Below, piece after piece: positions 40,206 to 48,493 of a stretch of DNA of 64,000 nucleotides. Below the pieces are notes generated by a model. It did no database searches. It saw only the letters and a list, made by a program, of their open reading frames with translations, and was not told where the DNA came from. Origin of the DNA: GW2011-AR15 sp964512765 (lineage in GTDB: Archaea > Nanobdellota > Nanobdellia > Woesearchaeales > GW2011-AR15); the NCBI GenBank assembly GCA_964512765.1, contig CAZEKF010000004.1, positions 1 to 64,000 on the forward strand, in the 5' to 3' direction. The number at the start of each line of letters is the position of its first letter. The first letter of the stretch is position 1. The position numbers and the translations under genes are program-made.

Positions 40206-40688
40206 ATGGCAGATGAACAACAAAAAGTTAAACATATTGTAAGGATAGCTAATACTGACGTTTCTGGTCAAAAAGCTATAGTTGTAGCTTTAACAAAGAT
40301 TAGAGGTATTGGATATGTTTTTGCGAACACAGCATGCAAACTTGCACATGTTGACAAAACTAAAAAAGCAGGTTTGTTAGACGCACGAGAAGTTGAAAAG
40401 TTAACAGAAGTTATTCAAAACCCTGCAAAGTATAATGTTCCGAGCTGGTTATTTAACAGAAGAAAAGATTATGAAACAGGCGATGATAAACATATTATTA
40501 TGGGAGATTTGATATTTTCAAAACAGCAAGACGTCAGAAGATTACAAAAAATTAAATCATACCGTGGTTTAAGACACGCAGCAAACTTACCATTAAGAGG
40601 CCAACGTACAAAATCCAATTTCAGAAGAAATAAAGGTAAAGCTGTTGGTGTTAAACGTAAAAAAGGAAGTAAATCAGGTAGAGTCTAA
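40206..40688 (+). CDS. rpsM: Small ribosomal subunit protein uS13
   Basis: A 160-residue archaeal/eukaryotic-type S13, located in the head of the 30S subunit and contacting 23S rRNA and P-site tRNA. Diagnostic stretches are 'HIVRIANTDVSGQKAIVVALTKIRGIGYVFANTAC' and the C-terminal 'SYRGLRHAANLPLRGQRTKSNFRRNKGKAVGVKRKKG', longer than in bacteria. It opens the conserved archaeal cluster S13-S4-S11-RpoD and is preceded by a long structured leader. Confidence 0.96.
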   Translation: MADEQQKVKHIVRIANTDVSGQKAIVVALTKIRGIGYVFANTACKLAHVDKTKKAGLLDAREVEKLTEVIQNPAKYNVPSWLFNRRKDYETGDDKHIIMGDLIFSKQQDVRRLQKIKSYRGLRHAANLPLRGQRTKSNFRRNKGKAVGVKRKKGSKSGRV

Positions 40689-40690
40689 AA

Positions 40691-41437
40691 ATGGGAGACC
40701 CAAAGAAACTAAGGAAAAAGTATTCAACACCCAGCCATCCTTGGCAAAAGCAAAGGATTGATGAAGAAAGGGTTTTAATGAGAGAGTACGGGTTTAAAAA
40801 TAAAGCTGAGTTATGGAAATTAAATTCTAAATTAAGAAAATATAAAACACAGGTTAAAAACCTTATCTCGAAACATGACGAACATGCTGAAAAACAAAAG
40901 GTTGAATTAATAAAAAGAGTACAAAAATTAAATTTAATTGATGAAAAAGCTGTTCTTGAAGATATTCTTTCATTAACATTAAAAGATATTTGTGAAAGAC
41001 GTTTACAAACAATTGTTCTGAAGAAAGGATTGGCAAGGTCTATTAAACAAGCTAGACAGTTTATCACTCATGAACATATTGTTATAGGTGACCAGAAAAT
41101 TACGTCTCCGTCGTACATTGTTAGTTCAGGTGAAGAAATTATTGTTAAGTTTGCAGATAATTCAGAGTTTAGATCTGAAGATCATCCTGAAAGACTGGCT
41201 GAAAAACCTAAAGTAACAAAGAAAAAAGAACCTGAACCAGTTGAAGAAGAAGTTTCTGAAGAACCTATTGCAGAGAAAGAAGCTCCAGTAGAAGAACCAA
41301 AAGAAGAGCCAGTTGAAGAAGAAAAACCAGCTGTACCTGAACCAGCAGAAGAGAAAAAAGAAGAAGAACCAGCTGCTGAAGAAAAGAAAGAAGAAGAAGA
41401 ACCAAAAGAAGAGAAGAAGGTTGAAGAAGAAAAATGA
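40691..41437 (+). CDS. rpsD: Small ribosomal subunit protein uS4 with long acidic C-terminal extension
   Basis: A 248-residue protein. Residues 1-170 are archaeal S4: 'MGDPKKLRKKYSTPSHPWQKQRIDEE', then the S4 RNA-binding domain 'RRLQTIVLKKGLARSIKQARQFITHEHIVIGDQKITSPSYIV'. S4 starts 30S assembly by binding 16S rRNA. Residues about 172-248 are a low-complexity Glu/Pro/Lys tail made of repeated E-E-x-P and E-E-K-K-E-E units; archaeal S4 normally ends near residue 170-180. The ATG of S11 overlaps its stop. Confidence 0.94.
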   Translation: MGDPKKLRKKYSTPSHPWQKQRIDEERVLMREYGFKNKAELWKLNSKLRKYKTQVKNLISKHDEHAEKQKVELIKRVQKLNLIDEKAVLEDILSLTLKDICERRLQTIVLKKGLARSIKQARQFITHEHIVIGDQKITSPSYIVSSGEEIIVKFADNSEFRSEDHPERLAEKPKVTKKKEPEPVEEEVSEEPIAEKEAPVEEPKEEPVEEEKPAVPEPAEEKKEEEPAAEEKKEEEEPKEEKKVEEEK

Positions 41438-41883
41438 GAAATTCTAGAGGAGGTAGAGGACCAAGAAGAGATCATAGAGCAAGAGTACCTAGAGGAGATA
41501 TTAGATGGGGCATTTGCCACATATATTCTTCATATAATAATACAATTGTGCATATTACAGACATAACAGGTAGTGAAACTATTGCGTTATCATCAGGCGG
41601 TCAAATTGTTAAAGCAGACAGGTTAGAAAGTTCGCCAACAGCTGCAATGGCAGCATCAAAAAAGGTTGGGGAAGCAGCTCTTGAAAAAGGTATTCGAGGG
41701 TTACATGTTAAAATAAAAGCACCTGGCGGTCATAACGGTCCGAATAACCCAGGACCCGGTGCACAGGCAGCAGTAAGAGCGTTATCAAGAATGGGTTTAA
41801 GAATTGGTATAATTGAAGATGTTACACCTGTTCCTCACGACGGTTGCAGGAAAAAGGGTGGAAAAAGAGGTCGACGTGTATAA
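41434..41883 (+). CDS. rpsK: Small ribosomal subunit protein uS11
   Basis: A 149-residue protein of the 30S platform. 'WGICHIYSSYNNTIVHITDITGSETIALSSGGQIVKADRLESSPTAAMAASKK', 'IKAPGGHNGPNNPGPGAQAAVRALSRMGLRIGIIEDVTPVPHDGCRKKGGKRGRR' are highly conserved. Normal archaeal length. Overlaps S4's stop by 4 bp; RpoD starts 2 bp after its stop. Confidence 0.96.
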   Translation: MRNSRGGRGPRRDHRARVPRGDIRWGICHIYSSYNNTIVHITDITGSETIALSSGGQIVKADRLESSPTAAMAASKKVGEAALEKGIRGLHVKIKAPGGHNGPNNPGPGAQAAVRALSRMGLRIGIIEDVTPVPHDGCRKKGGKRGRRV

Positions 41884-41885
41884 AA

Positions 41886-42659
41886 ATGGTAAGCTTTGAA
41901 AAAATATCAAATAAAGATAATAAAATGACGTTTTTATTAAAGAAAAGTACACCTGCTTATGCAAATGCATTAAGAAGAATTATGCTTACTGAAGTTCCAG
42001 TGATGGCAATTGAAGATATTGAGTTTAGAAAAAACAGTTCTGCATTGTACGATGAAGTATTAGCTCACAGGCTTGGTTTAATGCCATTAACAACAGACTT
42101 GAAATCGTACGAGCTTCCAAAATCTCAAGAAGATGTTGACAATAAAAAAGCTAAATGTACGCTACAACTAACACTTAAAGAAAAAGGTCCAAAAACTGTT
42201 TATGCGTCAGACATGAAGTCTAAAGATCCCAAAGTTAAGCCAGTATATCCAAAAACACCAATTGTGAAATTGTTAAAAGATCAAGAATTGGAACTTGTTG
42301 CAACTGCAATATTAGGAAAAGGCACTGAGCATGTTAAATGGTCGCCAGGACATATATGGTATAATTATAATGCAAAAATTACAGTAAATAAATCAAAAGA
42401 TGTTGAACAGTTTAAAGAATTATATCCTCCGCAAGTGTTTAATAAAAAAGGAGAGATTGACGAGAAATTAATTTTGGAAAATAACTTAGTGGATGCAGTC
42501 GCTCATGTTAATGAAGACCTTGTTAAAGTTGAATATGATGACACAGAATTTATATTTCAAGTAGAATCATGGGGACAGTTGTCTCCTAAAGAAATTGTAG
42601 TTACAGGATTAGGAATATTTAATGATAAACTTGACGAGCTAGGTAAACTCCTCAAATAA
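41886..42659 (+). CDS. rpoD: DNA-directed RNA polymerase subunit D (Rpo3)
   Basis: A 257-residue subunit corresponding to bacterial alpha and eukaryotic RPB3, which forms the assembly platform with subunit L. Signature: 'TPAYANALRRIMLTEVPVMAIEDIEFRKNSSALYDEVLAHRLGLMPLTTDL'. No 4Fe-4S cysteine motif is seen in the central domain, so the cluster found in some archaea is absent. ATG 41886 is preferred over 41844, because the upstream extension would lie inside the S11 gene and lacks homology. Confidence 0.94.
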   Translation: MVSFEKISNKDNKMTFLLKKSTPAYANALRRIMLTEVPVMAIEDIEFRKNSSALYDEVLAHRLGLMPLTTDLKSYELPKSQEDVDNKKAKCTLQLTLKEKGPKTVYASDMKSKDPKVKPVYPKTPIVKLLKDQELELVATAILGKGTEHVKWSPGHIWYNYNAKITVNKSKDVEQFKELYPPQVFNKKGEIDEKLILENNLVDAVAHVNEDLVKVEYDDTEFIFQVESWGQLSPKEIVVTGLGIFNDKLDELGKLLK

Positions 42660-42678
42660 CTCTCGCATAAATTATCAT

Positions 42679-42815
42679 GCGGGGGTGGCAGAGCCTGGTC
42701 AATCGAAAATCGAAGATTTTCGAAGCGTCAAAAACCTTCGGTTTCAGACCAAATGCGCAAGGTTGAGGGCCTTGTCCCAAAAGTGGGTGCGCGTGTTCAA
42801 ATCACGTCCCCCGCA
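42679..42815 (+). tRNA. tRNA-Leu (GAG) with a 50-nt intron in the D-loop
   Basis: Acceptor GCGGGGG (42679-42685) pairs with CCCCCGC (42808-42814), discriminator A. D-stem GCA (42688-42690) with TGC (42754-42756); anticodon stem CAAGG (42758-42762) with CCTTG (42770-42774), anticodon GAG at 42765-42767; a long variable arm as expected for Leu; T-stem GCGTG (42791-42795) with CACGT (42803-42807). The D-loop is split by 42703-42752: central helix GGTC (42697-42700) with GACC (42747-42750), 3-nt bulges AAT and AAA. The insert itself forms two hairpins. Removal restores an 87-nt type II tRNA. Confidence 0.88.
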
Positions 42816-42832
42816 TTATATAAAATAAAAAA

Positions 42833-43180
42833 ATGAAGAACCAACAATTAACAACATTGGTAACAGAACTAAAGAAAACATCAATTGAAAATGATGTTAA
42901 ACTTTGGAAAAGGATCGCGTTAGAGTTAGAAGGACCTACAAGCAAAAGACGAGTTGTTAATTTATCAAGAATAAACAGGTATTGTAAAGATAATGATGTT
43001 GTTGTCGTTCCCGGAAAAGTATTATCAATGGGTTCACTGGATAAAAAATTAACAATCGCAGCTTACAACTTTTCAGGCCAAGCACTTGATAAAATTAAAA
43101 ATGCAGGTAGTAAAGCAATTACAATTTATGATTTAGTTAAGAAAAATCCAAAAGCAAGTAAAGTGAGGATAATAGGATGA
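42833..43180 (+). CDS. rpl18e: Large ribosomal subunit protein eL18 (L18e)
   Basis: A 115-residue archaeal/eukaryotic ribosomal protein. 'LKKTSIENDVKLWKRIALELEGPTSKRRVVNLSRINRYCKDNDVVVVPGKVLSMGSLDKKLTIAAYNFS' is diagnostic. It follows tRNA-Leu by 17 bp and overlaps the L13 start by 4 bp (ATGA), so it starts the L18e-L13-S9 part of the archaeal cluster. Confidence 0.95.
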   Translation: MKNQQLTTLVTELKKTSIENDVKLWKRIALELEGPTSKRRVVNLSRINRYCKDNDVVVVPGKVLSMGSLDKKLTIAAYNFSGQALDKIKNAGSKAITIYDLVKKNPKASKVRIIG

Positions 43181-43599
43181 TTATTATAGATGCAACAGAT
43201 TTAATTGTTGGAAGAATTGGTACTTATGCAGCTAAACAAGCATTATTAGGGGAGGAAATCAGGATCATAAACAGTGAAAAAGCTGTTATTTCAGGTAGAA
43301 AAGAAAATACATTTGAAAAATATTTAACAATAAAAGCAATGGGTACACCGAGAAAAGGACCTTTTTTGCACAGGATGCCTGAACGATTGTTAAGAAGATC
43401 TATCAGAGGCATGTTATCTCATAAAAAGCCAAGAGGCAAAGAAGCTTACAAAAGAATATTATGTTATCAAGGCATTCCGGATGAGTTTAAAGATAAAAAA
43501 TCAATTACAATCAAAGATGCTAACAGATCAAAATTGCCAAATTTAAAATATGTAAATTTAAAAGATGTATCAAAAAGATTAGGTGCTAATGTTGGGTAA
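43177..43599 (+). CDS. rplM: Large ribosomal subunit protein uL13
   Basis: A 140-residue 50S protein. 'IDATDLIVGRIGTYAAKQALLGEEIRIINSEKAVISGRK', 'GPFLHRMPERLLRRSIRGMLSHKKPRGKEAYKRILCYQGIP' are typical of archaeal L13. Start and stop both overlap the neighbouring ribosomal genes, indicating coupled translation. Confidence 0.95.
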   Translation: MIIIDATDLIVGRIGTYAAKQALLGEEIRIINSEKAVISGRKENTFEKYLTIKAMGTPRKGPFLHRMPERLLRRSIRGMLSHKKPRGKEAYKRILCYQGIPDEFKDKKSITIKDANRSKLPNLKYVNLKDVSKRLGANVG

Positions 43600-44002
43600 G
43601 AAAAAATCAAAATCAATTGTTGTGTCAGGAAAAAGAAAAACTGCTATTGCACGTGCTACATTAAACCAAGGCACTGGAAAAGTTAAAATTAACAATGTTC
43701 CTCTGGACTTGTATGTTCCAAAAGTGTATAAAATGAGGATTGAAGAACCTTTAATTCTTGCAGGAGATGTAAGAAATAATGTTGACATTTCTGTTAATGT
43801 TAACGGCGGCGGGTCAATGAGCCAGAGCGACGCATCCAGAACTGCAATTGCAAGAGCACTTGCAACACATGATCCTAAACTAAAACCTAGGTTCTTAAAT
43901 TATGACAGGCATTTACTTGTCGCAGATGTTAGACTAAAAGAAACTCATAAGCCAAACAGGCATGGTAGTGCTAGGTCAAAGAAGCAAAAATCTTATAGAT
44001 AG
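43589..44002 (+). CDS. rpsI: Small ribosomal subunit protein uS9
   Basis: A 137-residue 30S protein whose C-terminus reaches the P-site tRNA. 'VVSGKRKTAIARATLNQGTGKVKINNVPLDLY', 'VNVNGGGSMSQSDASRTAIARALATHDPKLKPRFLNYDRHLLVADVRLKETHKPNRHGSARSKKQKSYR' is canonical, ending in the conserved K-S-Y-R. ATG 43589 lies within the L13 end and is chosen over GTG 43583. A T-rich stretch after the stop (44003-44022) may end the transcript. Confidence 0.95.
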   Translation: MLGKKKSKSIVVSGKRKTAIARATLNQGTGKVKINNVPLDLYVPKVYKMRIEEPLILAGDVRNNVDISVNVNGGGSMSQSDASRTAIARALATHDPKLKPRFLNYDRHLLVADVRLKETHKPNRHGSARSKKQKSYR

Positions 44003-44047
44003 TTTTATTTTTTCTTTATATTCTATTCATAGACCGAAACAAATTAA

Positions 44048-44073
44048 AACTCATATTTAATTCTAGATGAGTT
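44048..44073 (+). promoter_or_regulatory. Inverted repeat at the ABC exporter start
   Basis: AACTCAT (44048-44054) and ATGAGTT (44067-44073) flank a TATA-like 'atttaa' and abut the ATG at 44074. A repressor bound here would block the promoter. Structural observation only. Confidence 0.4.
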
Positions 44074-44997
44074 ATGTATGCTATAGAAGTTAAAAATGTA
44101 AACAAAATGTTTAAGCATAAAGATAGAGATATTTATGCTCTTCAGGATGTTTCGTTCAATGTAAACAAAGGAGAAATATTTGGTTTTTTAGGACCAAATG
44201 GAGCAGGTAAAACTACTTTGATAAACATTTTAACTACAATTCTAAACCAAGATTCAGGTAGTGTAAAAATTGAAGGATTGGATGTTTCAAAAAATACGTA
44301 TAAAGTTTTAGAAATAATAAATACATCAAGTGGCAGTGCAATCTGTCATCATTTACTAAAAGTCAAAGAAATCTTAAAGTTTTATTCAAGGTTATATAGC
44401 ACATCCGAGAAAAAGCGAATAAAAAGAGTCAAAGAAATAATTAAATCATTGGAAATTGAAGATTTGCTTGAAACAAAGTTTGGTGTGTTGTCAAGCGGCC
44501 AGAAAATGCGGACAATACTTGCAAAAGCATTATTGAACTATCCTAAAGTATTGTTGTTAGATGAACCAACAATTGGTATGGATCCTGACATTGCAATAAA
44601 AACCCGAAAGTTAATTAGAAAAATCAATGAAAAAGAAAAATGCACTATTTTGTTAACAAGCCATTACATGCACGAGGTTGAAGAATTATGTGAAAGAATA
44701 GCGTTTATAAACCATGGCAAGATAATTGATATTGGAGATATTAAAAAACTAAAAGATAAGAGATTCTTTGGTTTTAAAGTTATAATTAAAGTTAAGGAAA
44801 TTATCAATAAACAGTTTTTACTTAAAAATAAATTTGAAGTTAAAGGAAATACCCTACTTAAAAGGGTGCAGACAGACGATGAAGTTAGTAATATAATGGA
44901 GCTATTAAGTAAAAACGGTTTTGTTGTGTTATACATTGAGTCAAAATCACCAACATTAGAAGATTATTTTATAAAAATGAGTAACATGAAAAAATGA
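44074..44997 (+). CDS. ABC transporter ATP-binding protein
   Basis: A 307-residue ATPase of the drug/lipid exporter (DrrA/NatA-like) class. Walker A 'FLGPNGAGKTTLINILTT', signature 'GVLSSGQKMRTILAKALLNYP', Walker B 'VLLLDEPTIGMDPD', H-loop 'TILLTSHYMHEVEELCERI', then a C-terminal extension of about 80 residues with a regulatory-type alpha/beta fold. It overlaps the start of the permease gene by 4 bp. The exported substrate is unknown. Confidence 0.93.
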   Translation: MYAIEVKNVNKMFKHKDRDIYALQDVSFNVNKGEIFGFLGPNGAGKTTLINILTTILNQDSGSVKIEGLDVSKNTYKVLEIINTSSGSAICHHLLKVKEILKFYSRLYSTSEKKRIKRVKEIIKSLEIEDLLETKFGVLSSGQKMRTILAKALLNYPKVLLLDEPTIGMDPDIAIKTRKLIRKINEKEKCTILLTSHYMHEVEELCERIAFINHGKIIDIGDIKKLKDKRFFGFKVIIKVKEIINKQFLLKNKFEVKGNTLLKRVQTDDEVSNIMELLSKNGFVVLYIESKSPTLEDYFIKMSNMKK

Positions 44998-45776
44998 ACT
45001 TAAGAAGAATACTTGCAGTTATTGAACGTGATCTAAGATTAACACTAAGATTAAAATGGCGTTTAGTTGAAACATTATATTTCCCAATTACAAACGTTAT
45101 TTTATGGGGCTTTTTCACGATCTGGACCCAGAATCTAGCAATTGAAGCAGCATTTACATTACTTGCGATTAACATGTTCTGGACATTTGCATACCAGTCT
45201 CAATCAGGTAGTAACCAACAAATGATGGAAGATAGATGGACACAAAGTTATCCGCAGATATTAACAACACCATTAAGACCTACTGAATATTTGATTGGTA
45301 AGACTTTTTTTGGAGTAGTGTTTACAGGTATTAGTTTCCTAATTACATTAATATTGGCACATACTGTGTTTGATTATACAATTTTTATTGAACATTTTAA
45401 TTTGTTTTTGATATTGTCAGTAATAACAATTATTGCTTCAGTTAGCCTTACAATACTTGTTGCTTCAATTATCAATGTACTAGGAGTGCATTATGCGTTT
45501 TTATCATGGTCAGCAATGCAGCTTGTTGTACTGTTTTCAGCTCCATTTTTTCCATTAACAATATACCCACCTGTACTTCAGGCTATTTGTAAATTTGTAC
45601 CTTACACATGGGTGTTTGAGTCAATAAGAATGGTCGGTGCACAAGGGTTTATCCATACCTCTTTCTTGTTAAAAGGATTAGGCCTTAGTATTCTTTACCT
45701 GGCAATTGCTGTTCCAATATATTATTACACAATGGACAAAGCAAGAAAGTCTGGGAAGTTAGTTAAGATTTGGTAG
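44994..45776 (+). CDS. ABC-2 type transporter permease
   Basis: A 260-residue membrane protein with six helices of the ABC-2 family. 'MNLRRILAVIERDLRLTLRLKWRLVETLYFPITNVILWGFFT' is the usual start, 'YPQILTTPLRPTEYLIGKTFFGVV' is the conserved loop, and 'PLTIYPPVLQAICKFVPYTWVFESIRMV' the late motif. It forms an exporter with the ATPase encoded directly upstream. Its 3' end overlaps the convergent MFS gene by 18 bp. Confidence 0.92.
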   Translation: MNLRRILAVIERDLRLTLRLKWRLVETLYFPITNVILWGFFTIWTQNLAIEAAFTLLAINMFWTFAYQSQSGSNQQMMEDRWTQSYPQILTTPLRPTEYLIGKTFFGVVFTGISFLITLILAHTVFDYTIFIEHFNLFLILSVITIIASVSLTILVASIINVLGVHYAFLSWSAMQLVVLFSAPFFPLTIYPPVLQAICKFVPYTWVFESIRMVGAQGFIHTSFLLKGLGLSILYLAIAVPIYYYTMDKARKSGKLVKIW

Positions 45777-46937
45777 TTTTTTATTCTCTCTAACCATCAA
45801 CACTAAAGCAATCGCAATAGTTACTGTCGCAGCTATTCCTAAACTACCTGGATAGAAATAATTTATCATAGAATTACCTATTACTGGCCCGATAATTTGT
45901 GACATGCTTCTCAACGAGTTCCTAACACCGTTAATAGCGCCTTGTTCTTTTTCATTAACTTGCCGAGATATGTCTCCGGATAATAACGGTATTGCAAGTC
46001 CTGCACCTGCAGAAAATAATGTCATTACAATTACAAACAACCAAACTTGGTTTAGGAAAGTTAAAAAAATCATGCCAAGAAGTATTGAGTTTACACCAAT
46101 GAACCTTAGTTTACGTTCACCAAACCAGTCAATTAATTTATTAAGTAAAAACCCACGCATAATAATACTAATAACACCTACGTAAGTTAACAAATAACCA
46201 ATATTGTCTGATTGAAACCCAAATGTTCTTTCTGCAAAAAAAGCTAAACCAGTTACATAAACAGCATGTGTTAATGAAAATGAAAAATATTGCCAAAGCT
46301 TTGATGATACTTTTTTATTATGAAAATATTTTTTGAAATCATTTAAATGAAACGCTTGTTTTAGATTGAATTTAATTTCCTTTTTTCTTTTAACTGTTTC
46401 AGGTAAAAAGAAATAAGTTGTGATTATTGTCATTAAAGAAACTCCTGCTGCAATGAATGAGGGTATGCTGTAATTAATCTTTGCTAAATAACCTCCAATA
46501 CCTGGCCCAATAAGAAATCCAATTCCGAACGCAACACCAATCATCCCAAATGCTTTGCTTCTATTTTTTTTTGAAGAAATATCACTAATATATGCTTGTG
46601 CAATTGTCATGTTACTTCCTAACATACCATCAACTATTCTTGATAATAATACTAACCAGATAGTGTTTGCAAATCCTAAAATAATAAAACTAATAAAAGT
46701 TGATAACTGTGAAAATATTAACATTGGTTTTCTACCGTAATAATCGCTTAACTTGCCCATGATTGGCGCAGATACAAACTGAAACAATGAAAATGTCATT
46801 AAAATAAGACCGTATGTTAAAGGTGTTGCACCAAGTGATTCAACATAGAAAGGTAAAAATGGAAGTATCAAAGAAAACCCAAGAACTTCTGTTAAAATAA
46901 TGAAAAAGATTATTGTGTATTCTTTTGAAAACTTCAT
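45759..46937 (-). CDS. Major facilitator superfamily transporter
   Basis: A 392-residue, twelve-helix transporter of the TetA/DHA1-like group. 'GKLSDYYGRKPMLIFSQLSTFISFIILG' is the loop 2-3 motif (G-x-L-S-D-x-x-G-R-K/R), 'GMIGVAFGIGFLIGPGIGGYLAKI' is motif C of proton antiporters, and 'NKLIDWFGERKLRFIG' the repeat in the second half. Substrate unknown; drug or metabolite efflux is typical. Possibly functionally grouped with the ABC exporter next door, but it is on the opposite strand. Confidence 0.9.
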   Translation of the reverse strand: MKFSKEYTIIFFIILTEVLGFSLILPFLPFYVESLGATPLTYGLILMTFSLFQFVSAPIMGKLSDYYGRKPMLIFSQLSTFISFIILGFANTIWLVLLSRIVDGMLGSNMTIAQAYISDISSKKNRSKAFGMIGVAFGIGFLIGPGIGGYLAKINYSIPSFIAAGVSLMTIITTYFFLPETVKRKKEIKFNLKQAFHLNDFKKYFHNKKVSSKLWQYFSFSLTHAVYVTGLAFFAERTFGFQSDNIGYLLTYVGVISIIMRGFLLNKLIDWFGERKLRFIGVNSILLGMIFLTFLNQVWLFVIVMTLFSAGAGLAIPLLSGDISRQVNEKEQGAINGVRNSLRSMSQIIGPVIGNSMINYFYPGSLGIAATVTIAIALVLMVRENKKLPNLN

Positions 46938-46960
46938 TATTCCTTGAATTAAGAAGTGGT

Positions 46961-47623
46961 TTATATGTTTTTAGATGCATTTAATTTGAAATAAACTTTT
47001 GTTCCTCCAATAACTAAAGTAACAAATAGAAATAACAACCAGTTGAATTTTACACCTTCTTTAAGAAGGTTATCGAAGAAGTTACCGAATAGTCCAGCGT
47101 AGAAACTATTTACAAAAGTCAATAAGATTCCTCCACCTATAATCATAACCATTGCTTGAGGAAAAGGGTATTTAGCATAGAAAAACCTCATAGGAAGCAT
47201 TACGAGTAATCTAAGTATTGAATACCATATTGTTGTAACTATAATATTTCTTCCCACTATTAAATATACATAAGGAATTATAAAACAAACAATGAATTGG
47301 GCAACTGCATCTTTCATTATAGTTATCCAGTCTGGGAAACTGCCAACAATTCTCGATCCAATATTGATTATTATTGAGAATAGTGCTCCACTCAGTCCGC
47401 TAATATTAATAGCTACGATTATACTGAAAATGTCTACCACGTCAAACAGCATTAACCATTCTCCTGGGGGAGGAGTTCCTACTCCAGGTAGTCTTGACCA
47501 AAAAGCTACTAATGCGAACAAAAAAACCGTACTGGTTACGGATTTAAATGGGAGAAATAAAATTATTCCAATGTATAAAACAATTGTTACAAAATTAACT
47601 AGCCGCCATTGTACTGAAAACAT
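46961..47623 (-). CDS. Hypothetical membrane protein, probable TrmB target
   Basis: A 220-residue protein with about six membrane helices, without soluble domains. The layout ('GALFSIIINIGSRIVGSFPDWITIMKDAVAQFIV', 'YAKYPFPQAMVMIIGGGILLTFVNSFYA') is reminiscent of ECF-type or other small integral transporter subunits, but I cannot assign it. It is divergent from the TrmB regulator gene at 47712, and the perfect inverted repeat 47659-47678 lies between them. Confidence 0.6.
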   Translation of the reverse strand: MFSVQWRLVNFVTIVLYIGIILFLPFKSVTSTVFLFALVAFWSRLPGVGTPPPGEWLMLFDVVDIFSIIVAINISGLSGALFSIIINIGSRIVGSFPDWITIMKDAVAQFIVCFIIPYVYLIVGRNIIVTTIWYSILRLLVMLPMRFFYAKYPFPQAMVMIIGGGILLTFVNSFYAGLFGNFFDNLLKEGVKFNWLLFLFVTLVIGGTKVYFKLNASKNI

Positions 47624-47658
47624 TTGAAAAAGTAGTGGGAAGTTATTAATAAATTTCA

Positions 47659-47678
47659 GTCGTAATATTTGTTACGAC
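47659..47678. promoter_or_regulatory. Probable TrmB operator (perfect inverted repeat)
   Basis: GTCGTAA (47659-47665) and TTACGAC (47672-47678) form a perfect 7-bp inverted repeat with a 6-bp spacer. It sits in the 88-bp gap between the divergent membrane protein and TrmB-family genes, next to the TATA-like 'ttttaaatatt' (47681-47691) that serves the TrmB gene. Confidence 0.6.
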
Positions 47679-47711
47679 AATTTTAAATATTAGTTTTGTT
47701 TTAATTAATTT

Positions 47712-48479
47712 ATGGATATTACTTTGTTTGAAGATCTTGGATTGACAGAAAATGAGTCTACAATATATTTAACATTATTAAAAGAAGGAGAGTTAACAGC
47801 TAACGAAGCAAGTGAAAAAACTGGATTGCATCGTAGTTATGTATACGATACTCTTTCTAAAATGGCGAACAAAGGTTTTGTTAGTTACTTGATAAAATTA
47901 GGAAAAAAGCATTTCAAAGGAGTGCATCCAAACAAATTTCTGAAAATGCTTAAGGAAAAAGAAGAAAAAATTCAAGAATTAATTCCTGAACTATTAAAAG
48001 TGTATAAAGAGGAAAAAGCGGACTATAATATTGAGATTCTAGAAGGTAAAGAAGGCCTAAAAACTTTTTATGACACTTTGTTTGATTATCTTTTTTCTGA
48101 AGATCCTAAAGAGGTGTTACAATTAGGAAGAAAAGAGCCCATAGAAGAGCATGTTGTTAAATATTACAGAGTTAAAATGACAAAAGAAGCTGAAAAATTA
48201 GGTATTATGAAAAAGTTAAAACAAGGAAAAATGAAAGCAAGATCATTACTTGACTACTCTGTAAAAAAAGAAAAACGTCTTATTAAAGAACTAATGCCTT
48301 ATAGATATTTACCAAAAGAATTTGATACAAAAGGAAAGGATTTGTTGATTGTTGGAGATAAAACAACCATTGAATCAACAGAGGGAAAACCTTTTGTTAT
48401 AGTAATATCCAATAAAGGAATAACAGATTTTTTTAGAGAAATGTTTAATGCTTTGTGGAATATCTCTGAAGAAGAGTAA
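47712..48479 (+). CDS. TrmB family transcriptional regulator
   Basis: A 255-residue regulator. The N-terminal TrmB winged helix (about 1-70) reads 'LFEDLGLTENESTIYLTLLKEGELTANEASEKTGLHRSYVYDTLSKMANKGFV', followed by a coiled dimerisation helix (about 80-110) and a phospholipase D-like/TrmB C-terminal effector domain ('GKEGLKTFYDTLFDYLFSE', 'KPFVIVISNKGITDFFREMFNALW'). Family members respond to sugars or other ligands and control transporters. The inverted repeat in its own promoter suggests autoregulation and control of the divergent membrane protein. Confidence 0.9.
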   Translation: MDITLFEDLGLTENESTIYLTLLKEGELTANEASEKTGLHRSYVYDTLSKMANKGFVSYLIKLGKKHFKGVHPNKFLKMLKEKEEKIQELIPELLKVYKEEKADYNIEILEGKEGLKTFYDTLFDYLFSEDPKEVLQLGRKEPIEEHVVKYYRVKMTKEAEKLGIMKKLKQGKMKARSLLDYSVKKEKRLIKELMPYRYLPKEFDTKGKDLLIVGDKTTIESTEGKPFVIVISNKGITDFFREMFNALWNISEEE

Positions 48480-48493
48480 TTATTACCACATTT

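Noticed and set aside
41182..41520. Ser-rich 112-codon minus-strand frame opposite the S4 tail
   Set aside because: It is the complement of the Glu-rich GAA/GAG repeats of rpsD; no independent signal.
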